Shown here: positions 41,737-50,711 of the stretch, piece by piece | How positions within the stretch are numbered: the stretch's first letter is position 1 | Layout of the letters: every line of letters starts with the position of its first letter | Source: Comamonadaceae bacterium | GTDB taxonomy: Bacteria; Pseudomonadota; Gammaproteobacteria; Burkholderiales; Burkholderiaceae_C | Length of the DNA: 64,000 nucleotides | Assembly: GCA_027488115.1 (NCBI GenBank) | Contig: JAIYCG010000032.1 | Coordinates: 1 to 64,000, forward strand | Direction: 5' to 3' | The notes under the pieces: generated by a model | What the model was told of the DNA's origin: nothing | What the model saw: only the letters and a program-made list of their open reading frames with translations | Database searches by the model: none | Translations under genes and position numbers: made by a program

Positions 41737-43020
41737 ATGCAACGTCGTCAATTTATTCAGGGTGCGGGTACAGGCTCAGCTTTGGGCGCATTGGGCCTGA
41801 TCACAGGCTGTGCTTCCATCGGTTCAAACAACAGCGCCAAGGTGGTAGTGGTGGGTGGTGGCTATGGTGGCGCTACAGCCGCCAAATATGTGCGCATGTG
41901 GTCAAACTATGGCATTGACGTAACCCTCATAGAGCCCAACCCTAATTTTATTTCTTGTCCCATCTCAAACTTGGTCATTGGCGGCAGCAAAACCATTGCA
42001 GATGTGACGGTCACCTACGACAACCTGGTCAAACGTCATGGTGTGAAATTGGTGAAAGACTTCGTGACCCAAATTGATCCAGACAAGCGACTGGTCAAGC
42101 TGGCGGGCGGCTCTGAAATTTCATACGACCGCTTAATTCTTTCTCCTGGCGTCGACTTCATGTTCGATGCTTTGCCAGGCTTAAAACAAGCAGGCGCTCA
42201 AGACAAAGTTTTGCACGCTTGGAAAGCTGGCGCACAAACAGTTGCGTTGCGAAAGCAACTCGAAGCCATGCCTGATGGTGGCGTTTATGCTCTGTCAATT
42301 CCCCTTGCACCTTATCGTTGTCCACCTGGACCCTACGAACGTGCTTGCCAAGTTGCCGACTATTTCAGCAAGGCCAAACCCAAAAGCAAAGTTCTTATTT
42401 TTGATGCCAACGATGACGTCACCTCCAAGGGTCCTTTGTTTAAAAAGGCTTGGGCAGAGCGTTACAAAGGCATTGTGGAATACCAAGGCAAACACAACGC
42501 CGTCGATGTTGATGCAAGCACCAACACCTTGAAATTTGAGTTTCAAGACGACGTGAAAGCCGCTGTGTTGAATGTCATACCACCCATGCGCGCAGGCGAA
42601 ATTGCAGTCAAAACAGGCTTGGCCACTGCCAACAAGCGCTGGTGTGAAGTTGATTTTCTAAGCTTTGAAGCCAAAGCTGCTAAAAACATCCATGTCTTAG
42701 GCGACGCCATCCAAATTGCACCTGCCATGCCTAAGTCGGGGCACATGGCCAATCAACACGGCAAAACTTGTGCTGCTGCGGTAGTCGCCTTGTTGTCTGG
42801 CAAAGAGCCAAATGCTTTGCCCATCTACAACAATACTTGCTATAGCTTCGTCAGTGCCGAACAGGTGGTCCACGTTGCCAGCGTTCATGCCTACGACGCT
42901 GAAAAGAAGACCATGTTGACTGTGCCAGGATCAGGCGGAGTATCTAGCGAAGCCAGTTCGCTTGAAGGTTTTTACGCCATGGCTTGGGCTCGCAATATTT
43001 GGGCTGACACCTTGGCTTAA
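41737..43020 (+). CDS. fccB: Sulfide dehydrogenase flavoprotein subunit
   Basis: A 427-residue flavoprotein of the FccB/SoxF family that oxidises sulfide and passes electrons to cytochrome c. A twin-arginine signal (MQRRQFIQGAG) targets it to the periplasm. The FAD fold is VVVVGGGYGGATAAKYV. C74 in PNFISCPISNLV occupies the position that binds FAD covalently in FccB. C195 (APYRCPPGPYERA) and C368 (NNTCYSFV) fit the redox-active disulfide pair. It is full length. A ribosome site AAGGAG precedes it, and the cytochrome subunit lies directly upstream. Confidence 0.9.
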   Translation: MQRRQFIQGAGTGSALGALGLITGCASIGSNNSAKVVVVGGGYGGATAAKYVRMWSNYGIDVTLIEPNPNFISCPISNLVIGGSKTIADVTVTYDNLVKRHGVKLVKDFVTQIDPDKRLVKLAGGSEISYDRLILSPGVDFMFDALPGLKQAGAQDKVLHAWKAGAQTVALRKQLEAMPDGGVYALSIPLAPYRCPPGPYERACQVADYFSKAKPKSKVLIFDANDDVTSKGPLFKKAWAERYKGIVEYQGKHNAVDVDASTNTLKFEFQDDVKAAVLNVIPPMRAGEIAVKTGLATANKRWCEVDFLSFEAKAAKNIHVLGDAIQIAPAMPKSGHMANQHGKTCAAAVVALLSGKEPNALPIYNNTCYSFVSAEQVVHVASVHAYDAEKKTMLTVPGSGGVSSEASSLEGFYAMAWARNIWADTLA

Positions 43021-43045
43021 ACACTTTGGCTAAAAAAATCGCTGT

Positions 43046-43363
43046 ATGAAGCTCCCTTTCTTTTTTTCTATGGCCTTGCTTGCCATTCAGCTCAACCTCA
43101 GTTTGGCTTGGGCTAGCATTGACATTGCCAAAAAGAACGCTTGCATGTCTTGTCACAACAATGAAAAGAAGTTGGTCGGGCCTGCTTTCAAAGATGTGGC
43201 TAAAAAGTACGCTGGCGTGCCTGATGCGTCTCAAAAATTAGCTTTGAGTATCAAAGCAGGAGGCGCTGGCAAATGGGGGCCTGTTCCAATGCCTCCACCC
43301 ACCTCATTGAGTGACGCAGATGCCGTGAAACTGGCCTCATGGATTCTAGAAGGTGCAAGATGA
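43046..43363 (+). CDS. Class I cytochrome c (c551/c552-like)
   Basis: A 105-residue exported cytochrome with signal peptide MKLPFFFSMALLAIQLNLSLAWA, haem motif CMSCH (C33, C36, H37) and axial Met 82 in WGPVPMPPP. The layout (KKLVGPAFKDVAKKYAG, then GGAGKWGPVPMPP) is that of cytochrome c551/c552. Located between fccB and soxY, it is probably the soluble electron acceptor that carries electrons from sulfide/thiosulfate oxidation to a terminal oxidase. It might be called SoxE-like. Its stop overlaps the soxY start in ATGA, indicating translational coupling. Confidence 0.85.
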   Translation: MKLPFFFSMALLAIQLNLSLAWASIDIAKKNACMSCHNNEKKLVGPAFKDVAKKYAGVPDASQKLALSIKAGGAGKWGPVPMPPPTSLSDADAVKLASWILEGAR

Positions 43364-43836
43364 AGAACACCTTCCCCCAAACTCCCAATCGAAGAGACGC
43401 CTTGAAACAACTCGCAAGCTTGACAGCATTGCTCGTTGGCGCTGGCTATTCCACTTTTGCTCAAGCCGCTTACAACAAAGCAGCCTTTGATTCAAAATCT
43501 GTGAATGAAGCCGTTAAGTTTCAAGGTGGCGGTGGTATTGCTGAAAGCAAAGACATCCTACTGAATGCGCCCGACTATGCCGAAAATGGCGCAGCTGTAG
43601 CAATTGGGATGAGCACTGGCCTTCCAGGTGTGCGCAAGATAATGATCTTGATTGAAAAAAATCCTGCTAGCCTAGCGGCCTCATTTGAAGTGAGTGAATT
43701 TGTTGAAGCCAACTTTTCAACCCGCGTCAAAATGAGCCAAACATCTGATGTCTATGCGGTAGCAGTCATGGCGGACGGTCGTGCTTTGTTCTCTAAAAAA
43801 GAAGTCAAAGTGACCATTGGCAGTTGTGGATCGTAA
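43360..43836 (+). CDS. soxY: Sulfur carrier subunit SoxY
   Basis: A 158-residue periplasmic SoxY with a twin-arginine-type signal (NRRDALKQLASLTALLVGAG, ending FAQAA). The mature SoxY domain includes ESKDILLNAPDYAENGAAVAIGM and ILIEKNPASLAASFEVSE. The substrate-binding Cys is near the end in VTIGSCGS, a variant of the canonical GGCGG arm in which two glycines are serines. It would carry thiosulfate or sulfane sulfur as a heterodimer with SoxZ encoded 4 bases downstream. No soxXAB, soxCD genes are in the window, so the pathway here may be truncated or dispersed. Confidence 0.88.
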   Translation: MKNTFPQTPNRRDALKQLASLTALLVGAGYSTFAQAAYNKAAFDSKSVNEAVKFQGGGGIAESKDILLNAPDYAENGAAVAIGMSTGLPGVRKIMILIEKNPASLAASFEVSEFVEANFSTRVKMSQTSDVYAVAVMADGRALFSKKEVKVTIGSCGS

Positions 43837-43840
43837 AGAA

Positions 43841-44152
43841 ATGTCAGAACCTACACGCATTCGCGCGCAAGCTCAGGGAGGCAAAACCACGGTTCGCGTC
43901 CTCATGAGTCATGAAATGGAATCTGGACATCGCAAAGATGGCTCAGGAAAAATTATTCCCAGTTGGTTCATTCAAGAAGTGAGCATTTCTCTTAACGGCA
44001 AAGTCATATTGGATGCAGATTTTGGACCCTCGGTGTCAAAGAATCCGTATTTGCAATTTGTCATCAAGGGGGGCAAGACTGGCGACAAGTTGTCGCTTGC
44101 TTGGAAAGACAACAGAGGACAAACACGCACCGACGAGGCCAGTGTGACTTAG
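43841..44152 (+). CDS. soxZ: Sulfur carrier subunit SoxZ
   Basis: A 103-residue SoxZ without its own signal peptide, exported in complex with SoxY. Segments are TTVRVLMSHEMESGHRKDGSGKIIPSWFIQEV, DADFGPSVSKNPYLQFVIKGGKTGDKLSLAW and DNRGQTRTDEASV. I start at the ATG (43841), 4 bases after the soxY stop; the reading from 43817 would overlap soxY. It closes the fccAB-cytochrome-soxYZ operon and meets the convergent radical SAM gene three bases later. Confidence 0.88.
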   Translation: MSEPTRIRAQAQGGKTTVRVLMSHEMESGHRKDGSGKIIPSWFIQEVSISLNGKVILDADFGPSVSKNPYLQFVIKGGKTGDKLSLAWKDNRGQTRTDEASVT

Positions 44153-44155
44153 CAC

Positions 44156-45814
44156 TCAAATGCTGTTTGCAGATTCATCGACCTTTGCATCTGTATGCCT
44201 GTCTTGCCGCTCGCGCAGACTTTGCTGAGTAACACGCGATCGGTCACCACCAAGGGGCAAATTCTCATGCGCCAGACAAAGCGGACGCCCTCTTGCACCA
44301 CTGGCCAAATAATCTTTCAACAAAGACTTGCGAACCACGCTTTCTTCAAACAGTTGCGTGGCAGTGAGATAAGCAAACACGGCATCGACCAAGGCTTCGG
44401 GGGTAAGGCCATAAGTCTTTTGTGTTTGCCGCCACAGGTCATCTGAAAAAGACATGAAAGCCCAAAAAGGCGAATGATGTGTTGATTGGTGAGGCGAAAG
44501 ATGAGGCAAATTGGTTTGCAAAATCAAGGGAAGTGTTTGCTTAAAGCGACCGGAATTGGCCACCAAATCCCAATACTTTGCCAGCCTGGTAAATCGCTCA
44601 AAACTTTCGCGATCGATGTCCTTGTTTTGTCGAATGACATAAGGCGGCTTGCTGTCGTAAACCATGCCATGCGACTCAGTGTGACGTGCTAAGGGGGTTC
44701 CCCTTAAGCGCTTCAAGATACCCAATTGAATTTCTTGAGGCCCGATGCTGAGCAAACGGTCAAAACCCTCCGCAAAACTTTGAAGAGTTTCGCCGGGTAA
44801 GCCAAAAATTAAATCGGTGTGCAGATGTGCGTTCGATTCACTGAGCAGCCAGCGTAAATTAGCTTCTGTTTTGGCATTGTCTTGTCGCCGAGAGATTCGC
44901 TGTTGAACCTCTTCGTTGAAGCTTTGGATACCAACCTCAAATTGCAAGACGCCTGGCGGAAATTGTGCAATCAATTCTTTCAAGCGATCTGGCAGATGAT
45001 CTGGAATGACCTCGAAATGAACCAGTAAGCCCTTTGCAGAATCTGCTTGAAGTCGGTCAAGGAAGAACTGCAAAATTTGAGCAGAGGCGTCTATTTTCAA
45101 ATTGAATGTACGGTCTACAAACTTAAAATTTCGAGCACCTCGGCTGAACAAGATGTCCAGTTCTTGAAGAAATGGATTTAAATCAAACGCCCATGCCGTT
45201 TTGTCTAAAGAGCTCAAACAAAATTCACACTTAAAAGGGCATCCTCTAGAAGCCTCAACATACAGCACTCTGTTGGCCAAATCAGAATCTGAGAATTCGC
45301 GGTAAGGCAACTCAATGTCGCCCAAGGGGGGTTGTTCACCTTGGATCATTTTCATGAGGGGCTTTGGACCGTGGAGCAAAGCAAGACACAACTTAGGAAA
45401 GCTCACGTCACCCCACCCCGATATGACGTGGTCAGAAAGCTGCACTATTTCTTGCGTCTCGGTCTCATGGCTTACTTCAGGTCCACCCAACACAATGATC
45501 ACCCGAGGCCTTTGGGTTTTAAGTGCCTTCACAAGTTCGGTGGTTTGAATGACATTCCAGATGTACACCCCAAAGCCAATGATTTGAGCTTGATGGGGCA
45601 ACTCTGGCCCGAGTTGGCTTAGCAGTTCATTCACCATGTTCTGCGTTGGTCTGGTCAAGGTGAACTCGGTCAAGGCTGTGCGCTTTGCCAAATCAGCACT
45701 GCCATGGCGAGCCATGTTGGCCAAAAGATAACGAAGTCCTAGTGATGCATGAATGAACTTTGCATTGAGAGTGCAAAGAACAATGGCGGGCGACTGCGTC
45801 TTAATTTCGGGCAT
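44156..45814 (-). CDS. B12-binding domain radical SAM protein
   Basis: A 552-residue enzyme with an N-terminal cobalamin-binding-like domain (IVLCTLNAKFIHASLGLRYLLANM, IIGFGVYIWN, RVIIVLGGPEVSHE) and a radical SAM core. The [4Fe-4S]-SAM site is C192-x3-C196-x2-C199 (RGCPFKCEFC). LQFEVGIQSFNEEV and DLIFGLPGE are radical SAM barrel strands. The C-terminal ~200 residues match the DUF4080-type region common in such proteins. The cobalamin fold lacks a clear DxHxxG, so B12 dependence is uncertain. The reaction is unknown; methylation or C-C chemistry are typical. The ATG at 45814 is preferred over TTG 45829. Confidence 0.82.
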   Translation of the reverse strand: MPEIKTQSPAIVLCTLNAKFIHASLGLRYLLANMARHGSADLAKRTALTEFTLTRPTQNMVNELLSQLGPELPHQAQIIGFGVYIWNVIQTTELVKALKTQRPRVIIVLGGPEVSHETETQEIVQLSDHVISGWGDVSFPKLCLALLHGPKPLMKMIQGEQPPLGDIELPYREFSDSDLANRVLYVEASRGCPFKCEFCLSSLDKTAWAFDLNPFLQELDILFSRGARNFKFVDRTFNLKIDASAQILQFFLDRLQADSAKGLLVHFEVIPDHLPDRLKELIAQFPPGVLQFEVGIQSFNEEVQQRISRRQDNAKTEANLRWLLSESNAHLHTDLIFGLPGETLQSFAEGFDRLLSIGPQEIQLGILKRLRGTPLARHTESHGMVYDSKPPYVIRQNKDIDRESFERFTRLAKYWDLVANSGRFKQTLPLILQTNLPHLSPHQSTHHSPFWAFMSFSDDLWRQTQKTYGLTPEALVDAVFAYLTATQLFEESVVRKSLLKDYLASGARGRPLCLAHENLPLGGDRSRVTQQSLRERQDRHTDAKVDESANSI

Positions 45815-45841
45815 GCCCACATTATCCAACGTGTCAGGCGG

Positions 45842-47119
45842 TCAAAGTGAACTCAAACTTTTGTTGAAGATAACTTCTTTTTTGACAAACTTCTCATGGT
45901 TGTCTTCTACTGCACCCAATTCGTACAAGTAGTTGACCATCATGGCACTAGACTGCGCCATGCCCTTTTTTGAAAGATCAGCAGCCCAATTGATATCGTG
46001 CAACTTGGCCCCATTGGCCAAATGAAACTTGGCCACAGAATCGCCGTTAGATTTGTGAACAAATTGAGTGAGGTAAACAAAGCACAAATGCATGAGGGCT
46101 GATTTTTCCTCGGCTCTGGCCAAGGCTGGCGTCCAACCCTTGCTTAAGCGTTTTGACCACTCACCGTCTTTCATCAAGACTTTCAATGACTGTGCAATTT
46201 TTCCTTTTTTGTCCTCCAAGGCTTCCAAAGCGGACGATCCAGGCAACGCATCCAGCCATCTGTTGAAGCCGGGTACCGGCGACAAGGTGCAAAAGGTTTT
46301 GACACTGGGAATTTCTTGAAGTATTTGTTCGGCAACTCGCTTGATTAAAAAATTACCAAGCGATACCCCACGCAGTCCAGGCTGACAGTTACTGATGGAG
46401 TAAAAAATGGCTGTTTTGAATTTTTTGGCATCGAGAGATTCAGACTTCTTATCTAGGAGTGGGCCAACCTCCTTTGAGATGGCAGTGACCAAAGCCACCT
46501 CCACAAAAATCAATGGCTCACCTGGCAACTGGGGGTGAAAGAAGGCATAACACCGCCGATCTGGCTGCAGTCTGCGCCTTAAATCATCCCAGCCATCAAT
46601 GGCATGAACTGATTCATGTTGAATGATTTTTTCAAGCAAGAGCGCTGGAGATGACCATGTGATTTCATGCAGTTCTAAAAAGCCTGGGTTGAACCAAGAG
46701 TTCAATAAATGCTGCATGTCGGCATCGACTGCTTTCAAGCCTGACTTGTTTTTAGTGTGCTCGAGCAAGCGCTCCCTCATGCGAACAATGGTTTGGGTGC
46801 CATTGGGTGCTCGATTGATTCGGCGCAGCAATTCTTGACGGGCAGGCTCGACGATTTTGAAAAGTGCAACCAGGCTTTCATCGTCGTACTTGTCTGCATA
46901 GTTTTGTGCAGCTTGTAAGACTTCTATAGGGTCGGGGCTGAATTGATGAGCCAGAAATTCGAAAAATTTCAACTGATCTGGCTTGTCCAAGAGCTTGAAC
47001 TGTTCGACAAATTTGGTTGCAATGCTTTGGGCATTGGCTTCGCCCTTCTCCGATAGCAAGCTCAGCGCAATTTTTTGGGCTGATTCAAGTGATCTCGCTT
47101 TGGTGAATCGTTCAAACAT
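45842..47119 (-). CDS. Malonyl-CoA decarboxylase
   Basis: A 425-residue malonyl-CoA decarboxylase converting malonyl-CoA to acetyl-CoA and CO2. The N-terminal helical domain runs to about residue 160. The GNAT-like catalytic domain contains AVHAIDGWDDLRRRLQPDRRCYAFFHP, EPLIFVEVALVTAI, CQPGLRGVSLGNFLIKRV, CTLSPVPGF and, near the end, FHLANGAKLHDINW with the catalytic His followed by SSAMMVNYLYEL. The start is the ATG at 47119 with AGGT upstream. It is divergent from a CoA-binding protein gene. It could recycle malonyl-CoA or serve malonate use; no malonyl-CoA synthetase of clear type is adjacent, though an acyl-CoA synthetase lies 2 kb downstream. Confidence 0.88.
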   Translation of the reverse strand: MFERFTKARSLESAQKIALSLLSEKGEANAQSIATKFVEQFKLLDKPDQLKFFEFLAHQFSPDPIEVLQAAQNYADKYDDESLVALFKIVEPARQELLRRINRAPNGTQTIVRMRERLLEHTKNKSGLKAVDADMQHLLNSWFNPGFLELHEITWSSPALLLEKIIQHESVHAIDGWDDLRRRLQPDRRCYAFFHPQLPGEPLIFVEVALVTAISKEVGPLLDKKSESLDAKKFKTAIFYSISNCQPGLRGVSLGNFLIKRVAEQILQEIPSVKTFCTLSPVPGFNRWLDALPGSSALEALEDKKGKIAQSLKVLMKDGEWSKRLSKGWTPALARAEEKSALMHLCFVYLTQFVHKSNGDSVAKFHLANGAKLHDINWAADLSKKGMAQSSAMMVNYLYELGAVEDNHEKFVKKEVIFNKSLSSL

Positions 47120-47251
47120 GCTTGACCTATGGTGTGTGCTGAAAGAAATGATACGGGTAAGATATGAGCTCGGCAATCAACAAATTGCTTGAAATTGTTT
47201 GCGCGCCACAAAGCAAGGGAAAACGCTCATTGTTCGCTCAAGGCTATTCAA

Positions 47252-47740
47252 ATGCACAACAACATACAACAGTTAAAGCAAATCTTAAAGTCTGCCAAAA
47301 CCATTGCGGTCGTAGGCCTTTCAGCCCAATGGAATCGGCCAAGTTATTTTGCAGCCAAGTACATGCAAGAGCAAGCTTACAAAATTATCCCTGTCAACCC
47401 GCGCTATGCAGGTCAAGGGCAGTTTCCAGCTGAGGACGTTTTAGGCGAAAAGTGTTATGCCAGCCTGCTAGATATCTCAGAGCCAGTCGACATCGTGGAT
47501 GTCTTTCGCAAAACTGAAGATGTTTTGCCGATTGCCCAGGAGGCACTTCAAATAGGCGCAAGCTGTTTGTGGCAACAACTTGGCGTTGAGAACCAAGAAG
47601 CCAGTGAATTGTTTCTCAATCAAGGCAAGTTTTCTGTGACCAACCGCTGCGTCAAAATTGAACATGCCAGAATTTTTGGTGGACTCAACTGGGTCGGGGT
47701 CAACACCGGCATCATTTCTGCAAAACGTCCCATTGATTGA
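47252..47740 (+). CDS. CoA-binding domain protein (YccU-like)
   Basis: A 162-residue cytoplasmic protein consisting of a single CoA-binding Rossmann domain, like YccU and the N-terminal domain of succinyl-CoA ligase alpha. Signatures are KTIAVVGLSAQWNRPSYFAAKYMQ, YKIIPVNPRYAGQG, EPVDIVDVFRKTEDVLPIAQEAL, CLWQQLGVEN and VTNRCVKIEHAR. The ATG at 47252 is preceded by AAGG. The function of the family is not settled. It is upstream of, and probably cotranscribed with, the MetY-type gene that starts 8 bases after its stop. Confidence 0.85.
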   Translation: MHNNIQQLKQILKSAKTIAVVGLSAQWNRPSYFAAKYMQEQAYKIIPVNPRYAGQGQFPAEDVLGEKCYASLLDISEPVDIVDVFRKTEDVLPIAQEALQIGASCLWQQLGVENQEASELFLNQGKFSVTNRCVKIEHARIFGGLNWVGVNTGIISAKRPID

Positions 47741-47748
47741 ATACCATC

Positions 47749-49056
47749 ATGAGTGACCATCCCTTTCGGCCCGAAACACTGGCCATTCACGCCGGTCAAA
47801 TTCCCGATGCAGCCACTGGCGCGCGCGCCCTCCCCATTTACCAAACCAGCAGCTTTGTGTTTGACAGTGCCGACCATGCGGCCTCTTTGTTCAACCTCCA
47901 AACATTTGGCAATGTTTACTCAAGGCTTAGCAACCCTACCGTTGCCGTGCTGGAAGAACGTGTCGCTGCGTTAGAAGGCGGCAGGGCTGGCGTTGCCTCT
48001 GCATCGGGCATGGCTGCTGAATCGATGGCGCTCATGACTATTTTGCAATCGGGCGATCATGTGGTGGCCGCCAGCGCTTTGTATGGGGGCTCTGTCACAT
48101 TATTGGCCGTTAGCTTAGCCAAGTTTGGCATTCAAACCACCTTTGTAAACGCCAGCAAGGCCGATGCGTTTGCGGCAGCCATTCAGCCCAATACCCGCGC
48201 CATCTATGCCGAAAGCTTGGGCAATCCAAGCATGCTGGTTTTGGACATTGCGGCCATTGCAGAGGTCGCCCATGCTCATGGCCTGCCCCTCATCATTGAC
48301 AACACAGTGCCCAGTCCATTTCTTTGCAATCCAATTGCTTTTGGCGCTGATGTGGTGGTGCACTCAGCCACCAAGTATTTGGCGGGTCATGGCACAACCT
48401 TGGGTGGTGTCATCGTAGAAAGCGGCAATTTTCCCTGGGACAATGGTAAATTTCCAGGCATGACCGAGCCGTCGCCTGGCTATCACGGTGTGAAGTTTTA
48501 CGAAACCTTTGGCGATTTTGGCTTCACGATGCGCTGTCGCATGGAGTCCTTGCGAGTTTATGGCGCGTCACTCAGTCCCATGAGCGCTTGGCAAATTTTG
48601 CAGGGCGTTGAAACCCTGCCATTGCGCATGGAAAGGCACTGCAGCAATGCTTTGGCTGTAGCCCAATTTTTGCAAAGTGACTCGCGTGTTGCTTGGGTTA
48701 ATTACCCTGGATTGCCAGACCACCCGCAACACGCGCTTCTTCAAAAACAGATGCGAGGCGCGTCTGGACTGCTGGCTTTTGGGGTCAAAGGCGGCTTACA
48801 ACAAGGCGTGAAGTTCATTGAATCGGCTCGCTTCATGAGCCATCTGGTCAATATTGGCGACACCCGCACTCTCATTAGCCATCCCGCTAGCACCACGCAT
48901 CGCCAACTCAATGAGGAACAACAGTTGGCTGCCGGAGTTGGCCCCGACATGATTCGAATTTCGGTAGGCCTTGAACACATCGATGATATTTTGTGGGACA
49001 TCGATCAAGCCTTGAGTGCAGCCACCCAAACACGAGTTCATGGAATTTCAAAATGA
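47749..49056 (+). CDS. metY: O-acetylhomoserine aminocarboxypropyltransferase
   Basis: PLP-dependent Cys/Met metabolism enzyme of 435 residues, probably making homocysteine from O-acetylhomoserine and sulfide. Family motifs are LAIHAGQIPDAATGARALPIYQTSSFVF, YSRLSNPTVAVLEERVAALEG, ASGMAA and VHSATKYLAGHGTTLGG with the PLP lysine at 209. The YHGVKFYETFGDFGF insertion and HLVNIGDTRTLISHPASTTH are typical of MetY rather than MetB or MetZ. The ATG at 47749 follows the CoA-binding gene by 8 bases, and its stop overlaps the acyl-CoA synthetase start. Confidence 0.88.
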   Translation: MSDHPFRPETLAIHAGQIPDAATGARALPIYQTSSFVFDSADHAASLFNLQTFGNVYSRLSNPTVAVLEERVAALEGGRAGVASASGMAAESMALMTILQSGDHVVAASALYGGSVTLLAVSLAKFGIQTTFVNASKADAFAAAIQPNTRAIYAESLGNPSMLVLDIAAIAEVAHAHGLPLIIDNTVPSPFLCNPIAFGADVVVHSATKYLAGHGTTLGGVIVESGNFPWDNGKFPGMTEPSPGYHGVKFYETFGDFGFTMRCRMESLRVYGASLSPMSAWQILQGVETLPLRMERHCSNALAVAQFLQSDSRVAWVNYPGLPDHPQHALLQKQMRGASGLLAFGVKGGLQQGVKFIESARFMSHLVNIGDTRTLISHPASTTHRQLNEEQQLAAGVGPDMIRISVGLEHIDDILWDIDQALSAATQTRVHGISK

Positions 49057-50693
49057 CTAACATCTTTGATCAAGACTTAGACCCCAATTCAGCTAATTTC
49101 ACGGCGCTTTCACCAGTGAGTTTTGTGGAGAGAAGTGCCGAGATTTTTGGCGATTTATGTTCGGTAGTGCATGGCCTGCGTACTTACACGTGGGCCCAAA
49201 CTCGCGACAGATCTGCACGGCTTGCTGCTGCGCTGCAATCACTGGGCGTGGGTCGTGGCAGCACGGTCAGCGCCATGTTACCCAATACCCCAGAGATGGT
49301 AGAAGCTCACTATGCGGTGCCAGCGCTCAACGCAGTACTCAACACACTCAACACTAGACTCGATGCAGCCCTGATTGCCTGGCAACTCAATCATTGTGAG
49401 TGCACGATATTGATCACAGACAGAGAGTTTGCCCCCGTCATGGCCAAGGCCTTGGATATTTTAAAAACCCAATTTGGCAGGTCCATTGTGGTCATCGATG
49501 TGTGCGACTCTGAATACAGAGGGCCAGGTGAACAGCTTGGGCAATTTGAATACGAGGCCATGCTTGCATTGCACGAGCCTCTCAGCAAATTAGAAGGCCC
49601 GCAAAACGAGTGGGATGCCATAGCTGTTAGCTATACCAGTGGCACCACGGGCGACCCCAAAGGCGTGGTCACGCATCACCGCGGTGCCTACCTGAACGCT
49701 GTGAGCAACGTGGCTACTTGGACCATGCCGCACTTTCCCACTTATTTGTGGACATTGCCCATGTTCCATTGCAATGGTTGGTGCTTTCCTTGGACTGTGG
49801 CCATGTTGGCAGGCACGCATGTGTGCTTGCGACGAGTTGAAGCAGCGCCTATCCTGGATGCCATGCGAGAGCACCGTGTCAACCACTACTGCGCGGCTCC
49901 CATTGTTCACAGCTTGATTTACAACGCCCCCGAAAGCATGCGGGCTGGCATTGATCAGCAAGTGCGAGGTATGGTGGCGGGTGCGGCGCCACCGGCGGCC
50001 ATGATTGAAGGCATGGCCAAAATAGGTTTCGATATTACGCATGTTTATGGTCTCACCGAAGTTTATGGGCCCGCTAGCGTCGCAGTTAAACGCGACGCTT
50101 GGGCTCACGAAAGCTTGTCTGAGCAAACCCGTTTGAATGGCAGGCAAGGTGTTCGGTATGTGCTTCAAGAAGGCATGACCGTCATGGACCCTGAAACGAT
50201 GACAGAGTGCCCTGCCGATGGTGTCACCATGGGCGAGATCATGTTCAAAGGCAATATTGTCATGAAGGGCTATTTGAAAAACCCTCGGGCCACCCAAGAA
50301 GCTTTTGCAGGTGGCTGGTTTCACACCGGTGATTTGGCCGTGATGGAGCCCGATCGCTATGTGAAAATCAAGGACCGCAGCAAAGACATCATCATTTCTG
50401 GTGGTGAAAACATCAGCTCTTTGGAAGTAGAAGATGCGATTTACCGTCACCCTTCTGTATTGGCATGCGCTGTGGTTGCCAAACCAGATCCTAAATGGGG
50501 CGAATCACCCTTGGCATTTGTCGAAGTCAAATTGGGCGCAACTGTGTCTCAAGCAGAGTTGATCGCACATTGCAAAACCTTGCTAGCCAGTTACAAAGTA
50601 CCCAAAGAAATTCGCTTTGAAGAAATTCCCAAAACATCAACAGGCAAAATACAAAAATTCCAATTGCGGGAACGTGCCAAAATTGGCACTTAA
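49053..50693 (+). CDS. Acyl-CoA synthetase (AMP-forming)
   Basis: A 546-residue adenylate-forming enzyme that activates a carboxylic acid to its CoA thioester. Core motifs are VSYTSGTTGDPKGVVTHH (P-loop), YGLTEVYGP, GWFHTGDLAV, IKDRSKDIIISGGENISSLEVE (hinge) and PKTSTGKIQKFQLRE with the catalytic Lys. LPMFHCNGWCFPW matches the medium-chain/acetyl-, propionyl- or DMSP-lyase-type subgroup. The ATG overlaps the metY stop (ATGA), so translation is coupled. An enoyl-CoA hydratase gene follows after 18 bases, suggesting CoA-dependent breakdown of a short or medium acid, with the exact substrate unknown. Confidence 0.9.
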   Translation: MTNIFDQDLDPNSANFTALSPVSFVERSAEIFGDLCSVVHGLRTYTWAQTRDRSARLAAALQSLGVGRGSTVSAMLPNTPEMVEAHYAVPALNAVLNTLNTRLDAALIAWQLNHCECTILITDREFAPVMAKALDILKTQFGRSIVVIDVCDSEYRGPGEQLGQFEYEAMLALHEPLSKLEGPQNEWDAIAVSYTSGTTGDPKGVVTHHRGAYLNAVSNVATWTMPHFPTYLWTLPMFHCNGWCFPWTVAMLAGTHVCLRRVEAAPILDAMREHRVNHYCAAPIVHSLIYNAPESMRAGIDQQVRGMVAGAAPPAAMIEGMAKIGFDITHVYGLTEVYGPASVAVKRDAWAHESLSEQTRLNGRQGVRYVLQEGMTVMDPETMTECPADGVTMGEIMFKGNIVMKGYLKNPRATQEAFAGGWFHTGDLAVMEPDRYVKIKDRSKDIIISGGENISSLEVEDAIYRHPSVLACAVVAKPDPKWGESPLAFVEVKLGATVSQAELIAHCKTLLASYKVPKEIRFEEIPKTSTGKIQKFQLRERAKIGT

Positions 50694-50711
50694 ATTGAGA
50701 AGGCAATCGCA

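Noticed and set aside
49590-50450. Minus-strand ORF of 286 codons opposite the acyl-CoA synthetase gene
   Set aside because: Length reflects the codon bias of the opposite strand; the His-rich, motif-free product is typical of an antisense shadow.
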